Positions 8,483 through 18,000 of a stretch of 64,000 nt of DNA are shown piece by piece. The DNA comes from Nitrospirota bacterium (GTDB taxonomy: Bacteria > Nitrospirota > Nitrospiria > Nitrospirales > UBA8639). The DNA is taken from contig JAQBUF010000001.1 of assembly GCA_027623995.1 (NCBI GenBank), forward strand, positions 1 through 64,000. Reading direction: 5' to 3'. The notes beneath the pieces are model-generated. The model ran no database searches. It saw nothing but the letters and a program-made list of their open reading frames with translations, and was not told the origin of the DNA. The translations under genes and the position numbers were made by a program. The first letter of the stretch is position 1; the number at the start of each line of letters is the position of its first letter.

Positions 8483-10315
8483 ATGGATAAAAAAGCCCGC
8501 CTCTCAATTTGGTATTTCATCATCGTCTTTTGGATCCTGATTATGGTCCAAGAGCTCTATGTCGCATCACAGCATATGGATGAAGTGCCCTATAGCCAAT
8601 TCAAACAATGGCTCATCGATGATCAAGTCGATGAAGTCGCCATTACCGAAACCATCATCAATGGCAAACTCAAACCCGACCGCGTGGATGGCGACCCGCA
8701 ATGGTTCAAGACTATTCGCGTGGATGATCCAGGCCTGGTCAAATTGCTCGAAGAAAAGAAGGTCGAATATGCTGGCGTCATCCTCAGCACACTCTGGCGG
8801 GATGTCGCTTCCTGGGTCATTCCCATATTGATCTTTGCGGGTGTGTGGTTTTTCCTCCTGCGTAAAATGGGGCAAGGCGCGGGTGGCGGGTTCATGCGGA
8901 TTGGCCAATCCAAAGCCAAGATTTACATGGAACAAGAAATCAAAGTGAAGATGGGCGATGTCGCGGGAGTAGATGAAGCCAAAGAAGAATTAGTCGAAGT
9001 CATTGAGTTTTTAAAAACGCCAGAAAAATTTACCCGCATCGGTGGACGCATTCCTAAAGGCGTCTTGTTAATCGGGCCACCAGGGACAGGAAAAACTTTG
9101 TTGGCGAGAGCCATCGCCGGCGAAGCAGGTGTCCCATTTTTTTCAATCAGCGGATCGGAGTTTGTCGAAATGTTCGTGGGTGTCGGCGCCGCACGCGTCC
9201 GAGATCTGTTCGAGCAAGCCAAGGTCAAAGCCCCCTGCATTATTTTCATCGATGAGTTGGATGCCCTGGGAAAAGCCCGAGGCGCTGGCCCCATGGCGCA
9301 TGAGGAACGAGAACAAACGCTCAATCAATTATTGGTCGAAATGGATGGGTTCGATCCCACCGTGGGGGTTATCATTCTTGCGGCCACCAACCGCCCAGAG
9401 ATTTTGGATGCCGCACTCATGCGGGCCGGTCGTTTTGATCGACAAGTCTTGGTCGATCGCCCCGACCGTCCAGGCCGAGAAGCCATCCTGAAAATTCACG
9501 CCAAAAATATTCAGATGGCTCCTGAGGTCAGCCTCGAAAAGATCGCAGCCATGACCACTGGTATGGCGGGTGCCGAATTAGCCAACATCATTAATGAAGG
9601 AGCGTTATTAGCGGTACGACGCGATCGCGAAACCGTGGAGCAAAAAGATTTAGAAGAAGCTGTCGAACGTGTCGTGGCTGGACTAGAGAAAAAAAATCGA
9701 GTCCTCAGTGAAGGCGAACGGAAACGTGTCGCGCATCATGAAGTCGGGCATGCGTTAGTTGCGTTGTCGATTTCGGGGGCTGATCCCGTGCAAAAAATTT
9801 CTATTATTCCTCGTGGCATTGCCGCCTTGGGCTACACCCTGCAATTGCCTACCCAGGATCGATATTTACTCACCCGTAGTGAATTGGAAAGCAAAATAGC
9901 CGTACTCTTAGGTGGCCGAATCGCAGAAGAACTTGTATTTGGCGAAGCCTCGACCGGAGCGGCAGACGATCTCCAAAAAGCCACCAACATTGCCCAGCGC
10001 ATGGTCAAGGATTATGGGATGAGTGACGTCTTAGGAACCGTCGCATTGGATAATGAACGACAAGCCTCATTTCTCCAAACCAAAGAGCCCAGCTATGGCA
10101 CGCAATACTCCGAAGAAACCGCCCGCGAAATCGACCAAGAAGTTCGTCGCCTCATTGATGCACAAGCCACACTCGTCAAAGAACTCCTCACCAAGCTGAG
10201 CCCCGTCCTTCTAGAAGCCGCAGAAAAACTCATGGAAGAAGAAGTCATGACCGGCGACGACCTCCGAGCATTAATGGATGGCGGGAAGGAAAAGGCAGGA
10301 TTACAGACGGCGTGA
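8483..10315 (+). CDS. ftsH: ATP-dependent zinc metalloprotease FtsH
   Basis: FtsH, a membrane-anchored AAA+ protease that degrades misfolded and regulatory membrane or cytosolic proteins. Order: N-terminal transmembrane helix (about 8-26), periplasmic domain, second helix (about 112-130), AAA domain with Walker A GPPGTGKT and Walker [12 protein letters not shown], second region of homology with [19 protein letters not shown], and M41 peptidase with HHEVGHAL zinc motif. At 610 residues it is close to normal length. Asp/Leu replaces the usual Asp-Glu-Asp context in IFIDELDA, which is typical. It follows the P-type ATPase by 61 bases; AAAGGAGGGG precedes at about 8440. Its last 160 bases recur twice downstream as fragments. 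Confidence 0.95.
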   Translation: MDKKARLSIWYFIIVFWILIMVQELYVASQHMDEVPYSQFKQWLIDDQVDEVAITETIINGKLKPDRVDGDPQWFKTIRVDDPGLVKLLEEKKVEYAGVILSTLWRDVASWVIPILIFAGVWFFLLRKMGQGAGGGFMRIGQSKAKIYMEQEIKVKMGDVAGVDEAKEELVEVIEFLKTPEKFTRIGGRIPKGVLLIGPPGTGKTLLARAIAGEAGVPFFSISGSEFVEMFVGVGAARVRDLFEQAKVKAPCIIFIDELDALGKARGAGPMAHEEREQTLNQLLVEMDGFDPTVGVIILAATNRPEILDAALMRAGRFDRQVLVDRPDRPGREAILKIHAKNIQMAPEVSLEKIAAMTTGMAGAELANIINEGALLAVRRDRETVEQKDLEEAVERVVAGLEKKNRVLSEGERKRVAHHEVGHALVALSISGADPVQKISIIPRGIAALGYTLQLPTQDRYLLTRSELESKIAVLLGGRIAEELVFGEASTGAADDLQKATNIAQRMVKDYGMSDVLGTVALDNERQASFLQTKEPSYGTQYSEETAREIDQEVRRLIDAQATLVKELLTKLSPVLLEAAEKLMEEEVMTGDDLRALMDGGKEKAGLQTA

Positions 10316-10476
10316 GTATTCAATTTGCATAACAAGGCGACTACGACATTTAGTCCTTCACCATGCACGTCAAAATCTTACCCGTCTTTTTTCCGCCCAC
10401 CTGCCTTTTCTGGAATGATTGAGAATAAGTACCTGGAAACTCCAATTTGGAACACTCGGTGAAAGGAAGGGTAGGT

Positions 10477-10788
10477 ATGATTTTTCTTACGGAACATGCT
10501 GTGAAAAAACTCAAGGCTTTAATCCTCGAACATCAGGAAGACCCCATAGTCCGATTGAAGGTGCGTGACCTCGATGAGGCACAATTGTCGTTCAACATTA
10601 CCCTTGAAGATAATGTTCAGCCCGATGATGAGGTGCAGGAGCTGGAAGGATTGACTGTGGCGGTTGAACGGCGGAGCGCCACGCGCGTTCAAGGGGTGAC
10701 CCTAGATTATCAAGAGCCGAGCGGGTTTAAGTTTAGTCACCCTGGGGAAGAAGAGGAGCACAAATTTGATGTATTAAATTGGAATTGA
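10477..10788 (+). CDS. IscA/HesB-like (A-type) domain protein lacking cysteines
   Basis: A 103-residue protein with the outline of an A-type Fe-S carrier: opening FLTEHAVKKLKAL, middle strand LEDNVQPDDEVQELEGLTVAVE and ending LDYQEPSGFKFSHP. The three conserved cysteines of IscA/ErpA are absent and there is no Cys at all. It therefore probably does not carry a cluster and may be structural or regulatory, or may bind another ligand (inference). The ATG at 10477 is chosen because AAGGAAGG precedes it by 6 bases. Confidence 0.6.
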   Translation: MIFLTEHAVKKLKALILEHQEDPIVRLKVRDLDEAQLSFNITLEDNVQPDDEVQELEGLTVAVERRSATRVQGVTLDYQEPSGFKFSHPGEEEEHKFDVLNWN

Positions 10789-10833
10789 TTGTGGCACAGA
10801 CAAAGGAGTGATGAATGAATTGGGCGGCACACT

Positions 10834-10989
10834 TACTCCGAAGAAACCGCCCGGGAAATTGGTCAAGAAGTCCGTAGCCTTATCGACGCACAAATCACCC
10901 AGGTAAGAGAACTCCTCATCAAGCTCAAACCCGTTCTCCTAGAAGCCGCAGAAAAACTCATGGAAGAAGAAGTCATGACCGGCGACGAC
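10834..10989 (+). pseudogene. ftsH 3'-end fragment, copy 2
   Basis: A 156-base stretch that aligns without gaps to ftsH bases 10106-10261, starting TACTCCGAAGAAACCGCCCG and ending CCGGCGACGAC. It encodes the FtsH tail (EETAREI...EEEVMTGDD) but has no start and no full frame. A second fragment of the same tail lies at 12283-12512, on the other side of the DUF4143 ATPase. Confidence 0.85.
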
Positions 10990-11061
10990 ACTGAATGGTT
11001 CAGCCTATCCCAGTATTTTTTCTAGTAATGGTACCGGCCAGAGCATATGCGTATTTTTATA

Positions 11062-11104
11062 TACCATGAAAATCCTCTATGACATGACGGTTTTTCATGG
11101 TATG
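11062..11104. promoter_or_regulatory. Perfect 12-bp inverted repeat, candidate operator
   Basis: ATACCATGAAAA at 11062-11073 and its exact complement TTTTCATGGTAT at 11093-11104 with a 19-base spacer. It ends 10 bases before the DUF4143 ATPase start, where an operator or a stem-loop would sit. It could also be a short mobile-element end, but no matching copy was noticed at the other side of the gene. Confidence 0.45.
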
Positions 11105-11114
11105 ATGCTTCCCA

Positions 11115-12263
11115 ATGATCAAGCGTGCAGGTATCATCTCCACCCTCAAGACCGCCATCAAGCGTAGCAAAGTGGTCGTGCTGTCTGGTCCACGCCAGTG
11201 CGGCAAGACGACCTTGGCCCGTGAATTCCTCAGCGAGGAGTCGATCAATTATTTTGACTTGGAAGATCCGGTAAGCCTTGCCCGCCTTGATGAGCCGATG
11301 ACAGCCCTGCGTCCATTAAAAGGCCTGGTGGTGATCGACGAGGTCCAACGGCGACCAGACATATTTCCCGTGTTGCGCGTCCTGGCCGATCGCAAAGGGC
11401 CCCCAGCACGCTTTTTAATCTTGGGCAGCGCCTCGGGAAATTTGTTGCAACAAAGTTCGGAGAGCCTGGCAGGACGCCTAGAGTATGTGACCATCGGAGG
11501 GTTTTCGTTATCAGAGCTGGACACACCGGCAGAGACGGTGCTGTGGCGAAGAGGGGGCTTTCCCCTCTCGTATCTAGCCAAAACGGAAGCGGATAGTTTT
11601 GCTTGGAGGAAAAGCTTCATCCGTACATTGTTGGAACGTGATCTTCCCCAATGGGGAGTGCGTGTTCCTGCCGTGGCCTTACAACGATTTTGGACGATGC
11701 TGGCCCATTATCACGGCCAGACCTGGAACGCGGCCGAACCTGCGCGGGCCTTAGGGGTTAGCGAGTCCACGACTCGACGCTACCTGGATCTGTTTGCCGA
11801 TGCGCTCATGATCCGGCAATTACAACCTTGGTACGCCAACCTGAGCAAACGCCAAGTCAAAGCGCCCAAGGTGTATGTGCGAGATTCCGGCCTTTTGCAC
11901 CACCTCCTTGGCATCGAGACCGCCAAAGCCCTGATGAGTCATCCAAAACTCGGTGCCTCATGGGAAGGATTCGTGATCGAACAGATCCTGATGACGGAGC
12001 CACACGACGAGGCCTATTTTTGGGCTACGCATCAAGGAGCGGAGATTGATTTGATACTCCGCCGGGGCAACCGGCTTCTTGGGGTAGAATGCAAACGGAC
12101 CGATGCGCCGGGGATGACACCTTCCATCCGCATCGCCTTGGAAGACCTGGGCCTGAAACGGGTGGCCATAATCTATCCCGGCAATAAACGATTCTCGTTA
12201 GCTAAAAAAGTAGAAGCGGTGCCTCTTGAAGAGCTGGGGCAAGGCCACCCGCTATTCGCGTAA
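11115..12263 (+). CDS. AAA ATPase with DUF4143 domain
   Basis: A 382-residue ATP-binding protein. The N-terminal AAA domain has Walker A GPRQCGKTT (about 28-36), Walker B LVVIDEVQ (about 77-84) and sensor-like LILGSAS. The C-terminal DUF4143 part contains RDLPQWG near 180 and the nuclease-like ending GAEIDLIL...LGVECKRTD. Members are common, scattered and often horizontally moved; their cellular role is unclear. The gene sits exactly between two decayed ftsH 3' fragments and behind a perfect inverted repeat, so it looks inserted. It appears intact. Confidence 0.8.
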   Translation: MIKRAGIISTLKTAIKRSKVVVLSGPRQCGKTTLAREFLSEESINYFDLEDPVSLARLDEPMTALRPLKGLVVIDEVQRRPDIFPVLRVLADRKGPPARFLILGSASGNLLQQSSESLAGRLEYVTIGGFSLSELDTPAETVLWRRGGFPLSYLAKTEADSFAWRKSFIRTLLERDLPQWGVRVPAVALQRFWTMLAHYHGQTWNAAEPARALGVSESTTRRYLDLFADALMIRQLQPWYANLSKRQVKAPKVYVRDSGLLHHLLGIETAKALMSHPKLGASWEGFVIEQILMTEPHDEAYFWATHQGAEIDLILRRGNRLLGVECKRTDAPGMTPSIRIALEDLGLKRVAIIYPGNKRFSLAKKVEAVPLEELGQGHPLFA

Positions 12264-12282
12264 AAAAGCCTGGAACTAAATA

Positions 12283-12512
12283 TTGGCTTGGGCTCGAATC
12301 GCAGAAGAGTTAGTGTTTGATGAAGCTTCGACCGGACTCCAAAGAAACCGTCCGAGAAATCGACCAAGAAGTCGGCTGCTTCATCGACACACAAACCACA
12401 CAGGTAAGAGACCTCCTCACCAAACTGAACCCCGTCCTCCTAGAAGCCGCAGAAAAACTCATGGAAGAAGAAGTCATGACCGGCGACGACCTCCGAGCAC
12501 TAATGGACGGTG
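12283..12512 (+). pseudogene. ftsH 3'-end fragment, copy 3 (internally deleted)
   Basis: Bases 12283-12331 match ftsH 9910-9959 (encoding [15 protein letters not shown]) and are joined directly to a segment like ftsH from about 10107 to 10280 (encoding [10 protein letters not shown] to LRALMDGG). About 147 bases of ftsH are missing at the junction, which also shifts the frame. A short frame that runs over it (12317-12565) is a by-product and not a gene. Confidence 0.85.
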
Positions 12513-12611
12513 GAACGGTGGCCGAACGCCTTCTTTCCGGATCATGGGTTCACGGGCCTGAATGATGCCCCTATTCGTTTCGTCCACTCCATAGGAACCT
12601 CCTGACTGGAG

Positions 12612-12688
12612 AGCCGTATGCGGGAGAACTGCACGTACGGTTCGGAGGGAGGGGGAGCGCAACTCAATGCGCCCTCCCTACCCCTATC
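12612..12688 (+). ncRNA. Group II intron 3' remnant (domains V and VI)
   Basis: Bases 12612-12644 form the highly conserved domain V hairpin: GAGCCGTATGC pairs with GCACGTACGGTTC around a short loop, including the catalytic AGC near the start. Directly downstream a second hairpin (GGGAGGGGGAGCGC with GCGCCCTCCC) followed by TACCCCTAT fits domain VI and a 3' splice end of the usual AY type. No reverse transcriptase or 5' domains were found upstream, where an ftsH fragment lies instead, so only the 3' end of the intron survives. Confidence 0.75.
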
Positions 12689-12798
12689 AAGACATAAGTT
12701 TTGAAATGCAAGATAGGAAACCGAATGCACTTCATGTCCACAAAAAACCGGCTGCCGGACCCTTCGACTTCACCCAGGGCGTGGTTTTCAACATTCTG

Positions 12799-13428
12799 CT
12801 AGCAGATCCTGGGAAGTTGTTCGCCAGAAAGAAGATCCAAAATGCGGTGAGTTCCGACTACGGTTTGGAGAGTCACAGGTGGTGAATGAAGTTTTGGGCA
12901 AGAAAGCACTTCGCCAATATCTATCGCGAGTGTGGAAATCGAATGTTTGTGAAGCACCGACAAAGCCTTGTCTGTATCGCTGGCGGGAACAAACATCACA
13001 AATCGCCCTTCGTTCGCTACGTACAGTGGGTCCAAGCCTAACACCTCACATGCTCCACGAACCGGTTCTTGAACCGGAATACGACTTTCATCTATGTGAA
13101 TTTTCTGGTTGGAACTTTCAGCGAGTTCATTGAGCGCACTAGCCAATCCACCACGAGTAAGATCTCTCATGCAGTGAATCGAGACGCCTTGTTGAAGTAA
13201 GTCGGCCACAACTTGATGAAGAGGGGTCGAGTCACTAACCACACCACTGGCAAAACTTAACCCTTCTCTGACACTCATTACGGCAATGCCGTGTGTGCCT
13301 ACATCTCCACTGACAAGAATACGATCACCTGCTTCGATGCGGTGAGGGCCAATGTCGATCCCTTCAGGAACTTGGCCAACGCCTGTGGTGTTGATAAAAA
13401 TTTGATCCCCTTTCCAGGTTTCCCATTC
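12799..13428 (-). pseudogene. hypE: hypE 3' fragment (hydrogenase maturation protein HypE)
   Basis: The C-terminal two thirds of HypE, the protein that converts a carbamoyl group into the cyanide ligand of [NiFe] hydrogenases. Recognisable are DRILVSGDVGTHGIAVMSVR, CMRDLTRGGLASALNE, CEVLGLDPLYVANEGRFV and the diagnostic C-terminal EQLPRIC with its acceptor cysteine. About 110 N-terminal residues (the ATP-binding half) are missing; upstream of about 13428 the frame continues to 13518 with unrelated sequence. No other hyp or hydrogenase gene lies in the window. It is probably a relic of a lost or moved hyp operon. PurM/SelD relatives are excluded by the PRIC tail. Confidence 0.85.
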
Positions 13429-13516
13429 AACTAGACCACTACATGCAGCTACAAAAAAAATTGATGACGCGATTCGCTCGAAAAGAGCGGGGAAGTACCT
13501 TGCGAGGGCACCACAC

Positions 13517-13577
13517 AATTATTTCCACCTGATCGTATTCTCCTGGCAGAACCCTAAATTCTGTATGATCCCAAATA
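13517..13577. repeat. 61-bp dispersed repeat, copy 1
   Basis: Aligns without gaps to 18815-18875, with about 52 of 61 positions identical by eye; the shared core is CAGAACCCTAAATTCTGTAT. The two direct copies bracket the TPR fragment and the first hybrid kinase. This copy lies at the junction of the hypE fragment and the TPR fragment. Confidence 0.7.
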
Positions 13578-14019
13578 CCAGATCAAAAAACGGCGCTACC
13601 GACATGCGGTCACCATTTTGAATCCGCTGTTTGTCACCCCACCAGATTCCTGGGAGCCATGGTTTTGGTTGGGCACGGCGCAACTGGGGTTGGAGCAATT
13701 CGAAGAAGCCGAAGAATCCTTGATAGAAGGCCTGTCGCGAAATGCCGCCATCCCGCATTTATGGGTGCAGCGAGCGTTGGTGAGCCAACAACGAGGTCAG
13801 TATGGAGAGGCCGTGGAAGCGCTACGTCAAGCCGAATTAATTGCGCCAGACTTACCAGAGGTCCAGTTGAATTTGGCCTACTCCCTTGAAGCCCAGGGAA
13901 AGATCCTTAACGCGGTTGCGCATTACCACACGTTTCTTTCTATCACCGAAGGGAAAAAATCCTACCAACCTGCCCGTAAAAAAGTGCTCGATCGGATTAT
14001 TCGATTAGAGGCATCCTAA
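13561..14019 (+). pseudogene. TPR-repeat protein fragment (5' truncated)
   Basis: An open frame with two to three tetratricopeptide repeats: WFWLGTAQLGLEQFEEAEES, then WVQRALVSQQRGQYGEAVEA, then VQLNLAYSLEAQGKILNAVA. Coding-looking sequence starts at about 13561 (LYDPKYQIKKRRYRHAVTIL), directly inside the 61-bp repeat, without ATG or GTG; TTG 13618 is the only ordinary start and lies within the protein. The gene thus seems to have lost its 5' end at the repeat. TPR proteins mediate protein-protein contacts; no specific partner can be named. It may still be expressed from TTG 13618 (133 residues). Confidence 0.6.
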
Positions 14020-14247
14020 ATCAGGGTGTGTACACGCGCACCTACTTCTTGTCACACCGTCCTCACCTATTAATGTAAAGCTAGGAATCCTTCCTTAATC
14101 CTAGTAGCCCTTCTTGTTGCCCACGTTAATATATGTTGGTCAACAACCGACAACATTCTTAACGATCTGCCTTTTTTTTTAAATTTTGGATAAAGAATGC
14201 TTTGAGCTGAGGATTGTGAAGAGACTTCACTTTCTCCTTATACCATC

Positions 14248-15072
14248 ATGACCATTTCTCGACCCCATATGCAATCGGCCCCACGAGATGATACCACCTC
14301 GAGTGATGACAACACCGCCACCTCGCTTATTGCCCAAAAGAAAAATCTGACTGCCTGGTTGCCGTGGCTTATCGTCGCCATGGTCCTCGTGATCATTGGT
14401 ATTGGAGCAGGCGCTACGCTTGTGGTTCATGAGTATTTACTCAACCGCGAAGGTGATCGGCTGGCCATGATGGCCGAAAATATTGCGGACCAATTGCATC
14501 AAAATTTGATTGAACGCAGAAGCGATGTGCAGCTTTTGGCCAAAGCCGCGGTCTTGTGGCAATCCGATGTTGACGCCATAAATGCCCACCTGTCTCAGAT
14601 TGCCGAGACCTATCCAGCGTTTCTCGGGTTGAGCTTTGTGAATGTGGATGGAGTGGTCATCGCATCCAACAACCCTCAGTTACTCGGACAAGATTTAAGG
14701 GGTGAACTATCGTGGTCACAGGGGCATGAGCGGCTCACTTTTGACCTTCAAGATGTCCGTCCCAATCCGTTCTTAGCCAATTCTCTGACCTTGACGTTAA
14801 GCAATCCGGTGTTTGGTCCAGAGAACCAGCTTATAGGGGCCGTGGTTGGTTATGTTCGGGTCGATCGCATGCGACGCATTTTCGAGGCATTGGTTGAACA
14901 TTATATATCTTTGCAAGGGATGGGAACTAATTTTGAATGGCATCTGTTGAGTCAAGATGGCACGGTGATTTTGGAAAATGTGTTGAGTCATGAAGGCCAA
15001 GCGAATTTACGTGATATTTTTGTGCCTTCCGCATGGATGCTTACATCAGATCGGGCAGGATATGTTGAATAG
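14248..15072 (+). CDS. Hybrid histidine kinase, sensor part (ends at in-frame TAG)
   Basis: N-terminal 274 residues of a membrane-bound sensor kinase. One transmembrane helix at about 34-60 (WLPWLIVAMVLVIIGIG) is followed by a periplasmic double-Cache/CHASE-like sensor region (LSQIAETYPAFLGLSFVNVDG, typical of Cache domains). The frame ends at TAG 15070-15072 and continues in the same frame at 15073 with the rest of the sensor and the kinase. A CAG-to-TAG change would explain it. Made alone, this piece would be a sensor without a second membrane helix or kinase. Confidence 0.75.
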   Translation: MTISRPHMQSAPRDDTTSSDDNTATSLIAQKKNLTAWLPWLIVAMVLVIIGIGAGATLVVHEYLLNREGDRLAMMAENIADQLHQNLIERRSDVQLLAKAAVLWQSDVDAINAHLSQIAETYPAFLGLSFVNVDGVVIASNNPQLLGQDLRGELSWSQGHERLTFDLQDVRPNPFLANSLTLTLSNPVFGPENQLIGAVVGYVRVDRMRRIFEALVEHYISLQGMGTNFEWHLLSQDGTVILENVLSHEGQANLRDIFVPSAWMLTSDRAGYVE

Positions 15073-18000
15073 GTGCATATCCGTCGCCAAACGCCAGTGT
15101 TGACTGGCTATGCCAAAATGGAATCGATTCCAGAAGTTCCCGGTTTTCACTGGGGAATCCTGGTCCGCCGCGACAAAGACAATCTCCTGGCAGATATGCA
15201 AGATACTGAAATCAAGCTTGGTCTTGTTGGCGTCGCCATGACGTTTCCATTAGTCGGACTTCTGTGGCTCATAGTTCGTCGTCTGGAAAATTCTCAAAAC
15301 ATTGCGACTCAGGCATTGGCTGTGGCTGAAATCAATGAAACGCAACTGGTTCGGATGGCTCAAAAAAATCAAGACCTGGCCATGCGAACTGCCTTGATCC
15401 TCGATTCGGCGGGAGAAGGTATTTACGGCCTTGATCTGAACGGGATCACAACATTTGTGAACCCCGCAGGAGCACAGATGTTGGGTTATGCTCCTGAGGA
15501 ACTCGTAGGAATGCCCATGCATGCGACCGTGCATCATACCAAGGCGGATGGTACCTCCTATTCTCGTGAAGACTGTCCCATGTATGCCGCGTTCAAGGAA
15601 GGTACCGTACATCATGTGGACAATGAAGTGTTGTGGCGGAAGGACGGTACAAGTTTCTCAGTAGAATATACCAGCACCCCGCAACGGAATTTTTCGGGAG
15701 AAGTGATTGGTGCCGTGGTGACCTATCGAGATGTGACTGAAAGAAAGAAAATTGAGGCTAAATTAATTGATGCGATGATCCTTACCCGTGGCATTGTGGA
15801 TACTGCTGCTGATGCCATCATTACAATTGACGAAGATGGAAAAATCGAATCGTATAATAAAGCGGCTCGGAGCCTCTTTGGGTATTCAGATGGAGAGATC
15901 TTGGGCCAGAATATTTCGCGGCTTATGCCCTCGCCGTATCGTGAGGAACATGATGGCTATTTGGCTCGATACCAGCAAACAGGAGAGAAAAAATTCATTG
16001 GCACTGGTCGAGAGGTGATAGCTCAGCAAAAGGATGGATCGACATTTCCAGTTGATCTCTCTGTCAGCGAAGTCCAAATGGGTACTCGCCGAGTCTTTAC
16101 GGGGATTATCCGTGACATCACCGACCGGAAGCAGGCCGAAAGGGAATTAGTGGAAGCTCGAGATCAGGCCTATGAAGCCGTTCGGATAAAATCAGAGTTT
16201 CTCGCCACGATGAGCCATGAAATTCGAACGCCCATGAATGGGGTGTTGGGCATGACGGGGATCTTTCTCGACTCGGACTTAAATCAAGATCAACGCGATT
16301 GTGCGTTGACCGTGAAACATTCGGCCGATGCCCTGTTGACTATTATTAATGACATCCTTGATTTCTCGAAGATTGAATCCGGCAAACTTGATATTGAAAT
16401 CATCGACTTTGATTTACGGGTGGCTATTGAAGACGTGCTGGATCTTATTGCCCCCAAAGCGCAAGAAAAAGGATTGGAGTTGGTGGGATTGGTGTATGCT
16501 TCAGTTCCGACCGCGGTGCGAGGGGACCCCGGCCGGTTTCGGCAAATTTTGCTCAATCTCGTCGGCAATGCCATTAAATTTACCGAACGGGGCGAAGTGG
16601 TCATTCAAGTCGTGCCGGAATCCGAAACACCGGAAGAGGTGTTTGTCCGTATTGATGTCATGGATACTGGAATTGGGATTTCCGCTGAGGCCCAACAACG
16701 ACTCTTTCAACCGTTTAGTCAGGCGGATGGATCCACGACTCGAAAATACGGGGGAACCGGATTGGGCTTGGTTATTTGTAAACAATTGGCCGAACTTATG
16801 GGTGGCACAGTCGGGGTTGAGAGTGACGTTGGGCATGGCAGCCAGTTTTGGTTTACCGTTCGGCTGGCCAAGCAGGCGCGCCAGCGGGAGCGCTATGATC
16901 TTCTAGCCAACAGTCTCGCCGGGCTTCGAATCTGTGTGGTGGATGACAACGATACCAACCGGTTGCTGCTGTACCATTATACGACGGACTGGGGGATGTC
17001 CTGCCTGAGCGCCGAAAGCGGATCAGCGGCCTTGGCGTTGTTGCGGGACGCGGCGACGCGGGGACATCCCTGCGATCTGCTCTTGCTGGATATGCAAATG
17101 CCCGAGATGAATGGTGTGGAATTGGCGCGTTTGGTCAAAGCCGACCCCGGCCTTGGAGGCGTGAAAATGATCATGGTGACCTCGCTGGGTCGCCGGGGGG
17201 ATGCCACCGTTGCTCGGGAGGCTGGGGTGTCGGCGTATCTCACCAAACCTATTCAGCAGGGGCAGCTCCGGGAGTGTTTAGGCCTGGTGATGGATCCCGC
17301 GGCGATCAGCGAGACGCCGTTTGTGACCAAATATACGATTCGAGAGAACCGGGAACATATCGATGCCCGGATCCTGGTGGCCGATGACAATATTGTGAAC
17401 CAAAAAGTGGCCGTGCGGATGGTGGAGAAGCTGGGCTACCGAGCGGATGTGGTGGCCAATGGAATCGAAGCCGTGGAGGCGGTCTCTCGCCTCGCCTATG
17501 ATGCCATATTGATGGATTGTCAAATGCCGGAGATGGACGGATATGAGGCCACGCGGGAAATCCGAAGACGTGAAGCGTTAAGCGTGAAGCGTGAAGAGGC
17601 AAATCGTGAAGACAGTGAAGCATCTTCCCAAGGACGAGATCCTCTTCACGAGATACGAGATACGAGATACGAACGACGACTCCCCATCATCGCCATGACG
17701 GCGAATGCAATGCAGGGGGATCGAGAAAAATGTTTGGAGGCGGGGATGGATGATTTTGTCTCCAAGCCCGTCAAAAAAGACATGTTAGAGGCCGCGTTAG
17801 CTCGGTGGATTCCAAACAAAGACGGTGAAGCGTTAAGCGTGAAGCATGAAGCGCCTCCAGAACGTCAAAACCCCAACGAGGAATTAGGAGCCACGAGCGA
17901 CGAAAGGCAACATTCGAGCAACGCCCTACCAGCCTTGAGCGAGGAACCTCATTTGCCACCATTGGATTCCGCGACGATAGAGAGTTTGCGAGAGTTAGCG

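Noticed and set aside
12317-12565. Small gene of 82 codons
   Set aside because: It merely translates a decayed ftsH tail and has no start context.
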